Positions 7,861 through 16,968 of a stretch of 35,716 bases of DNA are shown here, in pieces (positions within the stretch are counted from its first letter, which is position 1; each line of letters begins with the position of its first letter). Below the pieces are notes generated by a model. It searched no databases and had not been told where the DNA came from. It saw only the letters and a program-made list of their open reading frames with translations. The stretch is from Bacillota bacterium. Lineage in GTDB: Bacteria > Bacillota > Sulfobacillia > JAJZYS01 > JAJYTV01. The stretch lies in contig JAJYTE010000028.1 of the NCBI GenBank assembly GCA_021793215.1, positions 1-35,716 of the forward strand. The letters run 5' to 3'. Made by a program: the position numbers and the translations under genes.

Positions 7861-7866
7861 TATCGC

Positions 7867-8250
7867 TTGCTCGCGCGATCGCTGATCGGGAGGGCGGTGC
7901 GGGACCGAGGCGGCGTGCTGCTCGGCCGCGTGCGCGATGTCGGCTTCGTGGACGGGGAGCTCCGCTACTGCCGCACTGAACGGGGCATGTACGAGGTGTA
8001 CGCGCGGGCTGGCGACCACCTGATCGCCGGTCGGCGGACGCAGGGCGACGCCCTGTGGCTCCGGGCGCACCCGCGCCTACGGGACGACCCCGGGGGGTCT
8101 GTCTCGGACTTCGTGCTCGGCGGAGGACTCACCGCGCCGCTGTGCGTCGTGACGCGCGGTCTCGTGAACGATCTGATGCGAGGACGGGAACTGCTGCCGA
8201 CGACTCGCGTCGTCTGTGAGGATGAACATGGTCTGCCCGGGCTGCGGTAG
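7867..8250 (+). CDS. PRC-barrel-like protein
   Basis: A 127-residue protein whose first half fits a PRC-barrel: SLIGRAVRDRGGVLLGRVRDVGFVDGEL, the typical six-strand start, then a less typical second half. The start TTG 7867 is the first in frame; its SD (GGGGGTG) overlaps the hairpin after mnmA. PRC-barrel genes are often found between mnmA and alaS in Bacillota, where they are thought to bind RNA or act in surface or sporulation complexes; the role here is unknown. Its 3' end overlaps the next small gene by 23 bases in another frame, which suggests translational coupling. Confidence 0.65.
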   Translation: MLARSLIGRAVRDRGGVLLGRVRDVGFVDGELRYCRTERGMYEVYARAGDHLIAGRRTQGDALWLRAHPRLRDDPGGSVSDFVLGGGLTAPLCVVTRGLVNDLMRGRELLPTTRVVCEDEHGLPGLR

Positions 8251-8395
8251 TCGGGCGACGGGCCAGGTCGGGCCCGACCAGTTCTACTGCTGGGACTGCT
8301 GCATCGAGTGGCAGCTGGGCCCGCAGGGCAACCAGCTCTACATGATCGGCGAGGAAGGCGATCTCATTCCCGTGGACCCCGCGGAAGGAGGTTGA
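8228..8395 (+). CDS. small zinc-ribbon protein
   Basis: A 55-residue protein (57 if ATG 8222 is used) with MVCPGCGS at the start and CWDCC after 15 residues. This CxxC-x15-CxxC arrangement is a zinc ribbon. The C-terminal part (YMIGEEGDLIPVDPAEGG) is acidic. It overlaps the PRC-barrel gene and lies just before another small gene whose SD is inside its last codons. Similar zinc-ribbon micro-genes occur at this location in related genomes, as far as I recall; function unknown. Confidence 0.65.
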   Translation: MVCPGCGSRATGQVGPDQFYCWDCCIEWQLGPQGNQLYMIGEEGDLIPVDPAEGG

Positions 8396-8400
8396 GTTGA

Positions 8401-8568
8401 GTGCGCCCCTACATCCGTGGCCTGATGACCGGTGGACTCATTGCGGCGGGACTCCTGATGTATTTGAGAGGACGGCGCCAGCGCCGCCGTTTCATGTTCC
8501 TGGGTGCGCGTACGGTGGCCCAAGCCGCGCAGGGGGGCCGGCGGTGGCTGGCCCGTGCCGGGCGCTAA
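8401..8568 (+). CDS. small basic single-pass membrane protein
   Basis: A 55-residue ORF starting at GTG 8401 with a strong GGAAGGAGG nine bases upstream. The product has one hydrophobic segment (LMTGGLIAAGLLMYL, residues 8-22) followed by a very basic stretch RGRRQRRRF and an amphipathic Ala/Arg tail, giving a membrane-anchored, positively charged tail. It overlaps the start of the AI-2E permease gene, so the two are probably translationally coupled. No family recognised. Confidence 0.6.
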   Translation: MRPYIRGLMTGGLIAAGLLMYLRGRRQRRRFMFLGARTVAQAAQGGRRWLARAGR

Positions 8569-9589
8569 GCGACTCGTGCTCCTGGCCGCGGTTGGGCTCG
8601 CCGCCGCGGCCCTTCTCTATGCTGTACGGGTGGTGCTGCTGCCGTTCGCGCTCGCCGGGGTGATCGCATACCTCCTGAGCGGCCCGGTGCGCTACCTCGA
8701 GTCGCGCGGGACGAAGCGCGTGCGAGCGGTCCAGATCACCTACCTCGCCTTCGTCCTTGCGCTCGTGGGGATCGCGATGTGGCTCGTCCCGGCGGTGGGC
8801 CAGGAGGCGCGCCACCTCCTGCAGCAGTTGCCGCGCCTCGGACACGGACTCGACGCCCTGATCAGCGGGTACGACCGCATGATGCGCGGGCGCGCGCTAC
8901 CCGCGAGCTATCGGCGGGCCGGCGACGCCCTGATCGCCACCCTCGAGGCGCGAGTGGTCGGCGGGCTGCGCGGGACGGCGGAGGGCCTTCTAAGCGCGGC
9001 GCCCATCCTGCTGGCGATGGCGATCGCGCCGTGGATCGGCTACTACCTCCTGCGCGACGGGCCGCGCATACGCCGCAGCCTGCTCTCGCTGCTCTCCGCG
9101 GACTGGCAGTCGGTCGCTTCGCTGTGGATCTCGGAGGTTGACCGCGTCCTCTCGGGCTACCTAAGAGGGCAGGCGCTCGTCGCGCTCGTTGTCGCCCTGC
9201 TGTCGTTCGGGGTGATGACGGTGTTCGGGCTCGGGTTCGGCGCGATGGTGGCGCTGGTCGCCGGGGTAACCGACATGGTTCCGTTCGTGGGCCCGATCCT
9301 CGGTGCGGTGCCGGCAGTCGTGATCGCATCCGGGCGCTCCCTCGAAACGGCCGGATGGGTCGCCTTCGCCTTCTTCCTCATCCATGAGACGGAGGGAAAC
9401 CTCCTGGCGCCGCTCCTCGTCGGCGAGTCGATCGGCATGCACCCGGTGCTTCTGCTCCTCTCGATCTTCATCGGTGGCGAGATCGCGGGCATCGGAGGGG
9501 TGCTTGTGGCGGCACCTTTGGCGGGTGTCGCACTGGCCACCGGCCGCATCGTGTCGCGCGGCCTATTGCTGCCGAAGGCCCTGCGCTAA
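8555..9589 (+). CDS. AI-2E family transporter (TqsA/PerM-like permease)
   Basis: An integral membrane protein of about 344 residues with the AI-2E (UPF0118) layout: paired N-terminal helices (LVLLAAVGLAAAALLYAVRVVLLPF, then an LAFVLALVGIAMWLV helix), a soluble middle part, and a C-terminal block of helices with the family motifs YLRGQALVALVV, PFVGPILGAVPAV, and EGNLLAPLLVGESIGMHPVLLLLSIFIGG. The start is ambiguous: GTG 8555 lies just before the first helix; GTG 8504 would add 17 basic residues. Members export small molecules or act as antiporters; the substrate here is unknown. It sits upstream of alaS, a common arrangement. Confidence 0.85.
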   Translation: MPGAKRLVLLAAVGLAAAALLYAVRVVLLPFALAGVIAYLLSGPVRYLESRGTKRVRAVQITYLAFVLALVGIAMWLVPAVGQEARHLLQQLPRLGHGLDALISGYDRMMRGRALPASYRRAGDALIATLEARVVGGLRGTAEGLLSAAPILLAMAIAPWIGYYLLRDGPRIRRSLLSLLSADWQSVASLWISEVDRVLSGYLRGQALVALVVALLSFGVMTVFGLGFGAMVALVAGVTDMVPFVGPILGAVPAVVIASGRSLETAGWVAFAFFLIHETEGNLLAPLLVGESIGMHPVLLLLSIFIGGEIAGIGGVLVAAPLAGVALATGRIVSRGLLLPKALR

Positions 9590-9650
9590 CCCCTGGGCAC
9601 GCGAAGGCGCTATACTTGGGGCAACTTGTCCCTCGGGAGGATGCAGCGCC

Positions 9651-12287
9651 TTGCAGTCGGCGGAGATCCGCAGCGCATTTCTGGACTACTTCAAAGAGCA
9701 TGGACACACCGTGGTGGAGAGCGCGTCGCTCGTGCCCCACGGAGACCCGACGCTGCTCTTCACGAACGCGGGCATGGTGCAGTTCAAGGACGTCTTCCTT
9801 GGCCGTGAGCAGCGCCCGTACCGTCGGGCGACGACGGCGCAGCGCTGCCTGCGCGTCAGCGGCAAGCACAACGACTTCGAGCAGGTGGGCCGCACGCTGC
9901 GCCACCACACGTTCTTCGAGATGCTGGGGAACTTCAGCTTCGGTGACTACTTCAAGCGCGAGGCGATGCAGTTCGCCTACGAGCTCCTGACAGGCCGGCT
10001 GGGCATCGCGCCGGGGCGCCTCTACTACTCCGTGCACCAGGGAGACGATGAGGCGTTCGGTCTGTGGCAGGAGGTCACGAGCGTGGGGCCGGAGCGGATC
10101 GGGCGCTTCGGCGACGAGGACAACTTCTGGTCGATGGGCGACACCGGCCCCTGTGGGCCGACGGCGGAGATCTTCTACGACCGGGGGGCGGAGTTCGCCT
10201 GCGGCGAGGGCTGCGACTTCGTCCACTGCGCGTGCGACCGTTACCTCGAGATCTGGAACCTCGTCTTCATGCAGTTCGACCGCGACGCCGAAGGCAGGAC
10301 GACGCCGCTTCCCCGCCCCTCGATCGACACGGGGATGGGGTTCGAGCGCCTGACGTCGGTACTGCAGGGCGTCGAGAGCAACTGGGACACCGACATCTTC
10401 CAGCCGCTGATCCAAGAGGTCGCGCGCCTTTCCGGTATCGCCTACGACCGCGGCGAGGCGGGCTTCCCCTTCCGCGTGGTGGCGGACCACCTGCGCGCCG
10501 CCGCGTTCCTGATCGCGGACGGGGTGCTGCCCGGCAACGTAGGCCGCAGCTACGTCCTGCGCCGCATCATCCGGCGCGCGGTGCGGATCGGGACGACGCT
10601 GGGCCTTAGGACGCCATTCCTCCCCGGCCTCCTGCCGACGCTCGTCGCGACGATGGGCGACGCCTACCCAGAGCTCGCGGAGCGCATGGAGAGCGTGCGC
10701 GTCGCGCTGGCGGCGGAGGAGGAGCGCTTCTCGCAGACGCTCGAGGAAGGGGGGCGCATCCTCGAGCAGCGTCTGCAGGCGGTGCGAAGCGCGAATGCGG
10801 ACGTCTTCCCCGGGGACGCGGCGTTCCTCCTCTACGACACGTACGGCTTCCCCATAGACCTCACCGAGGAGATCGTCGCCCAGGAGGGCCTGCGCCTCGA
10901 TCGCGAGGGATTCGAGGAGGCGCTGGCGAGTCAGCGGGCCCGGGCGCGGGCCGCCCGCAAGCAGGACCAGGACGAACTGCAGCGCATCGCGGAGGAGACG
11001 GCCGACATCGCCGCGGCCGAGTTCACGGGCTACCGGCAGCTGGAGGACGATGGCAAGGTGCTCGCCCTGTACACCGGCGGTTCGCGCGCTCCGTTCGCGG
11101 CGGAGGGAGACGAAGTGCACATCCTCCTGAGCCGTACGCCGTTCTACGGCGAGGGGGGCGGACAGGTCGGGGATCGGGGCGTTCTGCTCACTCCGACCGG
11201 CCGGGTAGAGGTGAGCGACACGCGCAAGCTTCCCGGAGGGCGCATCGTGCACATCGGCCAAGTGGTGCACGGCGGGCTTTCCGAAGGTGACGTCGTACGG
11301 ACGGAAGTGGATCGGCAGCGGCGCGAGGCGACGAGGCGAAACCACACGGCCACGCACCTGATGCACGCGGCGCTGCGCGAAGTGCTCGGCGAGCACGTGC
11401 GGCAGGCGGGTTCGGTCGTCGAACCGGAGCGCCTTCGCTTCGACTTCCTGCACCATGGACCGATGCAGCCGGAGGAGATCCGTGCCGTCGAGCGGCGGGT
11501 ACAGGAGCAGATCCTGCGCGACACGCCCGTCGAGACGCGCGAGACGACCCCGAGCGAGGCGCGGCGCAGCGGTGCGATGGCACTCTTCGAGGAGAAGTAC
11601 GGCGACGTCGTCCGCATGGTCGGCATCGGGGAGTTCAGCCGCGAGCTGTGCGGCGGAACCCACGTCGCGCGCACCGGGGAGATCGGTCCGTTCAAGATCA
11701 TCGAGGAGACATCCGTCGGGTCGGGCATCCGTCGGGTCGTCGCCCTCACGGGTACGGGTGCGCTCGAGCACTGGCAGGAGATCGACGCTGCACTGCAGCC
11801 GGCGCTCGAGAGGCTGCGCACGACCCCGTTCGGGCTCGCGCAGCGGGTCGAGGAACTGCGCGAGGAGCTCGCCGCGCGCGGCGCGGAGGTCGAGAAGCTC
11901 CGGCTCGAGTCGCACGCCGCGGCGCTGCGCGTCGCGCTGCAGTCGGCGCTTGAGCACGGCGGAGCCCGCATCGTCGCGGCCGAGATCCCCGGGGCCGATG
12001 CCGCCTCGCTGCGGCGTGTGGCCGATCTGTGGCAGTCTCAGGAGAAACGCGGTATCCTATGCCTAGCATCGCGGGCGGAGGGAAGCCTCGCCCTCCTTTG
12101 CGCCGTTACGCAGGAGCTTGTGACTGAAGGGGTCCGCGCGGGGGACATCCTTTCCAGGATGGCCACCGCGGCGGATGGCCGCGGCGGCGGCCGCGCGGAT
12201 CTGGCGCAGGGCGGCGCACGCGACCCGGAGAAGGCGCCGCAGGCCCTGCAGGCGGGCAGGGACGCGGCACGCGCAGCACTCGGATAG
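9651..12287 (+). CDS. alaS: alanine-tRNA ligase
   Basis: An 878-residue class II alanyl-tRNA synthetase, the normal full length. Motif blocks seen are the N-terminal [13 protein letters not shown] and [31 protein letters not shown] in the aminoacylation core, and GMGFERL as class II motif 3. The editing domain has the zinc-binding [12 protein letters not shown] and [13 protein letters not shown], and a C-terminal coiled coil and C-Ala domain follow. The start is TTG 9651, with GGGAGG ten bases upstream; an ATG at 9641 is out of frame. The leader is only about 60 bases, so no T-box fits; TATACT at 9611 could be a -10 but has no good -35. Confidence 0.97.
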   Translation: MQSAEIRSAFLDYFKEHGHTVVESASLVPHGDPTLLFTNAGMVQFKDVFLGREQRPYRRATTAQRCLRVSGKHNDFEQVGRTLRHHTFFEMLGNFSFGDYFKREAMQFAYELLTGRLGIAPGRLYYSVHQGDDEAFGLWQEVTSVGPERIGRFGDEDNFWSMGDTGPCGPTAEIFYDRGAEFACGEGCDFVHCACDRYLEIWNLVFMQFDRDAEGRTTPLPRPSIDTGMGFERLTSVLQGVESNWDTDIFQPLIQEVARLSGIAYDRGEAGFPFRVVADHLRAAAFLIADGVLPGNVGRSYVLRRIIRRAVRIGTTLGLRTPFLPGLLPTLVATMGDAYPELAERMESVRVALAAEEERFSQTLEEGGRILEQRLQAVRSANADVFPGDAAFLLYDTYGFPIDLTEEIVAQEGLRLDREGFEEALASQRARARAARKQDQDELQRIAEETADIAAAEFTGYRQLEDDGKVLALYTGGSRAPFAAEGDEVHILLSRTPFYGEGGGQVGDRGVLLTPTGRVEVSDTRKLPGGRIVHIGQVVHGGLSEGDVVRTEVDRQRREATRRNHTATHLMHAALREVLGEHVRQAGSVVEPERLRFDFLHHGPMQPEEIRAVERRVQEQILRDTPVETRETTPSEARRSGAMALFEEKYGDVVRMVGIGEFSRELCGGTHVARTGEIGPFKIIEETSVGSGIRRVVALTGTGALEHWQEIDAALQPALERLRTTPFGLAQRVEELREELAARGAEVEKLRLESHAAALRVALQSALEHGGARIVAAEIPGADAASLRRVADLWQSQEKRGILCLASRAEGSLALLCAVTQELVTEGVRAGDILSRMATAADGRGGGRADLAQGGARDPEKAPQALQAGRDAARAALG

Positions 12288-12307
12288 CATACCGGGAGGT
12301 GGCGGCG

Positions 12308-12553
12308 TTGCAGGACGACAAGACCAGGATGTTCGACGTTCGACCGGAAGGTCCGAACGCGGCCGAGGTCTTGCGCAGCGTGCACCGGGCCCTGAAGGAG
12401 AAGGGCTACAATCCGGTGGTGCAGATCGTCGGCTATCTCCTTTCCGGCGATCCGGCGTACATCACGGCGCACCTCGACGCCCGCAACCTCGTGCGGCAAG
12501 TGGAGCGGGACGAGCTGATGGAGGAGCTGGTGCGCCACTACCTGGAGCAGTAG
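12308..12553 (+). CDS. ireB: IreB family regulatory phosphoprotein
   Basis: An 81-residue protein of the UPF0297/DUF965 (IreB, YrzL) family: KTRMFDV at the start, then [41 protein letters not shown], which is nearly the family consensus. IreB is a small substrate of the PASTA kinase IreK in enterococci, phosphorylated on N-terminal threonines; one Thr lies near the N-terminus here. The likely start is TTG 12308, with GGGAGG eight bases upstream; GTG 12299 would overlap that site. It is directly followed by ruvX with no spacer, the usual alaS-ireB-ruvX order of Bacillota. Confidence 0.9.
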   Translation: MQDDKTRMFDVRPEGPNAAEVLRSVHRALKEKGYNPVVQIVGYLLSGDPAYITAHLDARNLVRQVERDELMEELVRHYLEQ

Positions 12554-12982
12554 TTGGGCCGCACGCTGGCGCTTGATCCCGGCACGCGGCGCATCGGTGT
12601 CGCCGTGTCGGACGAGCTTGGCCTCACGGCGCGCGGGGTGGAGACACTCGACGCCCGCAAAGATCCGGTCGCACTCTACCAGGAGATCGCGGAACTTGCG
12701 CGAAGGTACGACGTGGAGCGCGTCCTGGTGGGCCTGCCGCGGCACATGAACGGCAGCGAGGGAGACAGTGCGAAGGCTGCGAGGGAACTTGCGGCCGGAT
12801 GCGCTTCCGCCACGGGGCTTCCGGTGATACTGTGGGATGAGCGCCTCAGCACGAAGGGTGCGGAGCGCCTCTTGATCGAGGCGGACGTGTCCCGTGGGCA
12901 TCGGCGGCGGATCATCGACCGCCAAGCAGCACAGTGGATTTTACAGAGCTATCTCGACCAGCGGCGCGGCCCGGCGAGCTAG
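12554..12982 (+). CDS. ruvX: YqgF/RuvX family Holliday junction resolvase-like nuclease
   Basis: A 142-residue RNase H-fold protein. LALDPGTRRIGVAVSD at the N-terminus carries the first catalytic Asp (Asp8), VLVGLPRHMNGSEG is the second block, and LWDERLSTKGAERLL and HRRRIIDRQAAQWILQSYLD form the third. The TTG start directly follows the ireB stop, so translation must be coupled. Family members process 16S rRNA precursors in some bacteria and act on Holliday junctions in others; the in vivo role here is not decidable from sequence. Confidence 0.93.
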   Translation: MGRTLALDPGTRRIGVAVSDELGLTARGVETLDARKDPVALYQEIAELARRYDVERVLVGLPRHMNGSEGDSAKAARELAAGCASATGLPVILWDERLSTKGAERLLIEADVSRGHRRRIIDRQAAQWILQSYLDQRRGPAS

Positions 12983-13001
12983 CGCGGAAAGGAAGTCTGG
13001 C

Positions 13002-13340
13002 ATGGCTGATTACCCGGACCACGAGCACGAGCACGAGCACGCCGCAGAGGACGAGGTCATCACCCTCCTCGATGAGGACGGCAAGGAGCACCAGTTCGCG
13101 CTGCTCGACGTCATCGAGGTGGACGAGAACGAGTACGCCATCCTGATTCCGGCCGGCGAGGGCACCGACTCCGAGGAGGAGGCCGACGAGGCCGTCATCC
13201 TGCGCATGGAGGAGGACGCCGAGGGCAACGAGGTGCTCGTCGATATCGACGACGAGTCGGAGTTCGAGCGTGTCGCGACTGCGTGGGAGGAGCTCCTCGA
13301 CGAGGAGGACGCCGCCGACGAGGAGGACGACGAGGACTAG
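13002..13340 (+). CDS. DUF1292 acidic protein
   Basis: A 112-residue, extremely acidic protein of the DUF1292 (YrzB) family: ITLLDEDGKEHQFALLDVIEVDENEYAILIP and ILRMEEDAEGNEVLVDIDDESEFERVATAWEELLDE form the conserved core. The N-terminus holds an HEHEHEH run and the C-terminus an Asp/Glu tail. ATG 13002 has AAAGGAAG upstream; the longer in-frame extension overlapping ruvX is not conserved. Always found next to ruvX in this locus; its function is not known. Confidence 0.88.
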   Translation: MADYPDHEHEHEHAAEDEVITLLDEDGKEHQFALLDVIEVDENEYAILIPAGEGTDSEEEADEAVILRMEEDAEGNEVLVDIDDESEFERVATAWEELLDEEDAADEEDDED

Positions 13341-13391
13341 CCGCCGCACGAATGGATCGTGCTGGAGGCGAATCGCGGGCGGAGGGATCCG

Positions 13392-14417
13392 ATGGACCTA
13401 TCCACGATGCTGCGCCGGGGCGGCCCAGGAAGACTCCTGGGCCTTCTCGTTGTTCTGCTGGTGCTGGCGGCTGGCGGGGCACTGGCCTTCTTCTGGACGA
13501 CGGGCGGCGACGCGGTCTCCGCGCGGGCGCCCTACGTACTCTTAAAGATCAAGAAGGGCGAGCCGCTGCAGGCGGTAGCCGCCCAGCTGCAGCAGGACGG
13601 TGTGATCCGCAGCGCGCTCTACTTCCGGCTCTTCGCCGACTTCGGACACAGCGCCGCCGATATCCAGGCCGGGACGTACCGCGTCAGCGGGCGCCAGGAC
13701 GCGGCGGCGATCCTCCAAAAGTTCGTCGACGGCGCAGTGGCGACCCACAAGCTCACCGTGCCGGAAGGCTTCACTGTTTCCGGTATCGCGTTCCGCCTGC
13801 AAGATGAGCACATCGCCTCGGCATCCGCATTCGTGCGCGCGGCCAAGGACTTCGCGAACCCCTTCCTCGCGCAAGGTGCCAAAGTGCGCTACCGCCTCGA
13901 GGGCTACGCCTTCCCCACGACCTACGCGCTACCCTACGGCGCATCCGCGGACCAGATCGCAGACATCATGTTCGCGCAGTGGGAGCGCGAGTTCACACCC
14001 GCGATGCGCGCGCTGGCTGTGAAAGAGGGCCTTACACCGAATCAGGTGGTCACGCTCGCGTCCGTCGTCGAGAAGGAAGCGTTCTCCAACGCCGAACGAC
14101 CGAAGATCGCGGCGGTGTTCCTCAACCGGCTGAAGAAGGGCATGAAGCTGCAGTCCGACCCCACCGTCGCGTACGCGCTCGGGACGCACCTCGTCCACGT
14201 GTCGTTGAAGGACGAGCTCTACCCGTCGCCATACAATACCTACTACGCCGCCGGGCTCCCGCCCGGTCCGATCTGCAACCCTGGCTTGCCCTCCATCCAG
14301 GCGGTGCTGCACCCGGCGGACGTCAGCTACCTCTACTTCTACAGTCTGCCGAACGGCAGCGTCGTCTTCAGCGACACCTACGACCAACAGCTCGCCGCGG
14401 AGCGCGCGCATCCCTGA
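13392..14417 (+). CDS. mltG: endolytic transglycosylase MltG
   Basis: A 341-residue membrane-anchored enzyme that cuts nascent peptidoglycan glycan strands and so sets their length. A single transmembrane helix lies at about residues 15-36 with an outside catalytic part. LysM-like YVLLKIKKGEPLQAVAAQL comes first, then the YceG fold with LEGYAFPTTY, the catalytic Glu227 in LASVVEKEA, SDPTVAYAL, SPYNTYYAAGLPPGPICNPG and the C-terminal YFYSLPNGSVVFSDTYDQ. I chose ATG 13392 because GGAGG lies six bases upstream. It closes the alaS-ireB-ruvX-DUF1292 run. Confidence 0.94.
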   Translation: MDLSTMLRRGGPGRLLGLLVVLLVLAAGGALAFFWTTGGDAVSARAPYVLLKIKKGEPLQAVAAQLQQDGVIRSALYFRLFADFGHSAADIQAGTYRVSGRQDAAAILQKFVDGAVATHKLTVPEGFTVSGIAFRLQDEHIASASAFVRAAKDFANPFLAQGAKVRYRLEGYAFPTTYALPYGASADQIADIMFAQWEREFTPAMRALAVKEGLTPNQVVTLASVVEKEAFSNAERPKIAAVFLNRLKKGMKLQSDPTVAYALGTHLVHVSLKDELYPSPYNTYYAAGLPPGPICNPGLPSIQAVLHPADVSYLYFYSLPNGSVVFSDTYDQQLAAERAHP

Positions 14418-14431
14418 GGTGAGGTGACGGC

Positions 14432-15883
14432 ATGGAGGCCGCGGACGCCTGGCTTCTGGACGGCGAGAAGCGGCTCGTGATCGACGGGCGGCTTGTCCGC
14501 GCGTCGGACGGTGGTCTCCGAGAGGTGATCGAGCCGGCGAGCGGCGCACCGCTCGCCAAGGTTTCGAGCGCTGGGGCCGTCGACGCGGCGCAGGCGATCG
14601 AGGCCGCGCGGCGCGCAGTGGACGACGGGCCGTGGCCGCGCATGCGCATGGGCGACCGCGCCGCGCGCCTGGAGGAACTCTCGCGGCTTTCGGCGGAGGA
14701 CCATGCGATATTGGCGCGGATCGAAGCGCGCGACAGCGGGCGCCCACTGCGGGAGACGTCGGTCGACGCTGCGTGCGCCGCAAAGGCGCTTCGGCGGGCA
14801 GCGCAACTCTCCGTGGCGGCGGAAGGCAGCTGGCGGCGGACGGGGCGAACCGCGGAGGCGCTCACGCTGCCTCTCGGGCGCGGAGTGGTTGTGGTGGCGG
14901 CAGGCGCCCATGCCCCGCTGCGGTCCGCCGTGCTCGCGGTCGCACCGGCCCTTGCGGCGGGCAATGCCGTGATCGTGCTGCCGGACGTGCGTACTCCGCT
15001 GACAGCGCTACGCCTCGGAGAGCTCTCGCGGCTGGCGGGGTTCCCACCGGGTGTCCTGCAGGTGCTCTCCGGCGGCAGGGACGCCGGTACAGCGCTCGCG
15101 CGGGCCGATGCGGTGGACCTCTTGGCCGCGGACCTCGGCGTCGAACGCGAGGACTGGCTCGGGGCAGCGCGCGGTGCCCGTCCCCTCCTCAGCGCGCCTC
15201 GCGCGAAGGGCACGCTTGTCGTCCTGAACGGAGCGGATCCGGTGATCGCGGCGGAGCATGCGCTGCTCGGCGCCTGCTACGGGCAGGGCGCACTGCCGTT
15301 CGGCGTGCAGCGGGTGATCGCCGAGCGCAAGGTGCACGACCACTTGGTGCTGCAGCTGATCGCGCGCGCGTCCACCTTGACCCTCGGCAACCCGATCGAC
15401 CCGGACTGCGAACTCGGCCCGCTCGCGTCCGAGGGAGCTCGCGAGGCAGTGGAGGCGCAGATCGCCGCAGCTCGTGCGCAGGGAGCCACCCTGGTGCACG
15501 GTGGTGCGCCCGCCGACGACCCGCGCGTTGGGAACGGATTCTTCCTGCGCCCGGCGCTGCTGGTCGGCGGGGGCCCGGAGCTGGGCGTCTGGACGCGCGA
15601 CGTTCCAGGACCGCTCCTCCTGATCCACGACGCCCCGGACCGCGAGCATGCGCTCGCCGCGCTGCCCGCCGAAGGGCCCGTCGGCGTCTTCGGCGCGAGC
15701 GCGGCCGGCACATCGGAGTTCGCGGCAAGCCTTTTTGAACGAGATCTCTTCATCGACACGTGGAACCTGCCAGATCTCCTGCAGGATCCCGAGGCCACGC
15801 CATGGGCCGCGGAAGACTTCACGCGGTCCCGTCACGTGCTGCGGGCGGCGCCGGACGGACCGGCCTGGTATCAGACGAGCTAG
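14432..15883 (+). CDS. aldehyde dehydrogenase-like protein lacking the catalytic cysteine
   Basis: A 483-residue protein with the full-length aldehyde dehydrogenase architecture: IEPASGAPLAKVSSA, then MRMGDRAARLEELSRL, PLGRGVVVVAAGAHAPL, APALAAGNAVIVLPD, and late NPIDPDCELGPLAS. The expected GQxC loop reads GQGALPFGVQRV, so Ala287 or Leu replaces the nucleophile. The ELGG general-base glutamate is absent (the sequence there is RAKGTLVVLNG), and the EIFGP motif reads DVPGP. These losses together mean it should not oxidise aldehydes. It is intact, with no stops, so it may be a pseudo-enzyme with a binding or structural role. It starts 14 bp after mltG, and its stop overlaps the convergent azlD stop. 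Confidence 0.85.
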   Translation: MEAADAWLLDGEKRLVIDGRLVRASDGGLREVIEPASGAPLAKVSSAGAVDAAQAIEAARRAVDDGPWPRMRMGDRAARLEELSRLSAEDHAILARIEARDSGRPLRETSVDAACAAKALRRAAQLSVAAEGSWRRTGRTAEALTLPLGRGVVVVAAGAHAPLRSAVLAVAPALAAGNAVIVLPDVRTPLTALRLGELSRLAGFPPGVLQVLSGGRDAGTALARADAVDLLAADLGVEREDWLGAARGARPLLSAPRAKGTLVVLNGADPVIAAEHALLGACYGQGALPFGVQRVIAERKVHDHLVLQLIARASTLTLGNPIDPDCELGPLASEGAREAVEAQIAAARAQGATLVHGGAPADDPRVGNGFFLRPALLVGGGPELGVWTRDVPGPLLLIHDAPDREHALAALPAEGPVGVFGASAAGTSEFAASLFERDLFIDTWNLPDLLQDPEATPWAAEDFTRSRHVLRAAPDGPAWYQTS

Positions 15884-16197
15884 GGAAGATTCGCGAGCAG
15901 GCCAAGCGCCGCGATGGCGACGGCTCCTGCGACGGGCCAGAGGACGCCGCCCGGTCGGATCGAGAGCGCGAGGGCCCCAAGGAGCGCTGCCGCCGTCACA
16001 AGGAGGTGGCCGGAGGGCAGAGACCCCGGTGCGCTCTGGGCCAGCAGTGCGCCGAGGGCGGCGGCGGGCACCCCCTGCAGCAGGTGCTCCAGGCGCGGGT
16101 GGATCGGGCGGCTTGCGAAGAGCGCGGGGAGGTAGCGCAAGAGCGCCGTCCCCAGGGCGGAGAGCGCGACGAGCAGCAGCAGCTCTGCGTCGCTCAT
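15880..16197 (-). CDS. azlD: AzlD-like branched-chain amino acid export subunit
   Basis: A 105-residue protein with four hydrophobic segments and the AzlD signature ALLRYLPALFASRPIHPRLEHLLQGVPAAALGALL. It is the small partner of the AzlC permease; together they export branched-chain amino acids or analogues. Its ATG overlaps the azlC stop by four bases (ATGA), the classic coupled arrangement. Its stop codon overlaps that of the convergent aldehyde dehydrogenase-like gene, leaving no room for a terminator between them. Confidence 0.85.
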   Translation of the reverse strand: MSDAELLLLVALSALGTALLRYLPALFASRPIHPRLEHLLQGVPAAALGALLAQSAPGSLPSGHLLVTAAALLGALALSIRPGGVLWPVAGAVAIAALGLLANLP

Positions 16198-16919
16198 GCC
16201 GCGTCCTCCGGTGCGTGCGAGACCGCGAGGTTCACCACCGCACCGACCCCGATGCCGATGAGCAAGGACCACCCGCCGAGCGGCTGCGCGAGCAGGGCGG
16301 CTCCCGCCCCGGACAGCGCGGACCAGAGACGTCTTGGATGCTCGCGTAGCGTGCCGACCAGAAGTGCGATGAACAGGGCGTCGATGGAGATTCCGAAGGC
16401 GTTCCTCAGCAAAGCCGGCAAGAGACCTCCCGACAGGGCGCCGAGCACGGTTCCGCCGACCCAGGCGACGTACGGAAGCCAAGCCAGATGAAGGAATTCC
16501 CAGGCCGTCGGCGCAGGGCCGAGGCTCGCGGCGACGAACGTCTCGTCGGTGAGCCAGAGCGCGAGCGTGCGCGGCCGTCCTGTCCAGTGCGCACGACGGA
16601 AGAACGAGATCGACTCCAAGGCCATGCGCAGGTTGATCAGCCAGATTGCCAGTGCGGACGCGAGGAGCGAGCTTCCCGTCGCGACCAGGTGGAGGGCGGC
16701 GAACTGGCTGGCGCCTGCGTAGAGGAGGAGGGAGAGCAGGATCGGAAACCAGGCTGGTGCGTGGAGTGCGACTGCCGCGAGGCCGAACGCGAACGCCACC
16801 GGCAGGTAGCCGAGCGCGATAGGAACGGCGCGGGCGTCGACGATCCGGGAAAGGCGCGGCGGCAATGGTCCATCTCCTGCGGCAGCAGTTTGGGGATGCC
16901 CGATGCATCTTTCGGACAT
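16194..16919 (-). CDS. azlC: AzlC-like branched-chain amino acid permease
   Basis: A 241-residue membrane protein with the AzlC layout: ALGYLPVAFAFGLAAVALHAP, LLYAGASQFAALHLVATGS, LAIWLINLRMALESISF, then LTDETFVAAS and several further helices. Starts at 16919 (ATG) and 16937 (ATG) are in frame and neither has a good SD, so the N-terminal 20 residues are uncertain. It is divergent from the unknown gene at 16969. Together with azlD it probably exports leucine-type amino acids; an Lrp-type regulator, common beside these genes, is absent here. Confidence 0.88.
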   Translation of the reverse strand: MSERCIGHPQTAAAGDGPLPPRLSRIVDARAVPIALGYLPVAFAFGLAAVALHAPAWFPILLSLLLYAGASQFAALHLVATGSSLLASALAIWLINLRMALESISFFRRAHWTGRPRTLALWLTDETFVAASLGPAPTAWEFLHLAWLPYVAWVGGTVLGALSGGLLPALLRNAFGISIDALFIALLVGTLREHPRRLWSALSGAGAALLAQPLGGWSLLIGIGVGAVVNLAVSHAPEDAA

Positions 16920-16968
16920 GCTAGCGGATTGGACCATCAGGCTCAAGTGCTGATCTGGAGGTGGGACG

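Noticed and set aside
9590-9650. T-box riboswitch before alaS
   Set aside because: The leader is about 60 bases, far too short, and no T-box sequence or terminator is present.
9468-11957. Long antisense open frame opposite alaS
   Set aside because: Caused by codon bias of alaS; no SD, no family similarity, composition typical of antisense shadows.
13014-13040. GAGCAC-type hexamer repeats
   Set aside because: They are simply alternating His and Glu codons at the start of the DUF1292 protein; no sign of a regulatory array.
16194-16197. Frameshift between azlC and azlD
   Set aside because: The ATGA overlap is the normal translationally coupled junction of these two genes.
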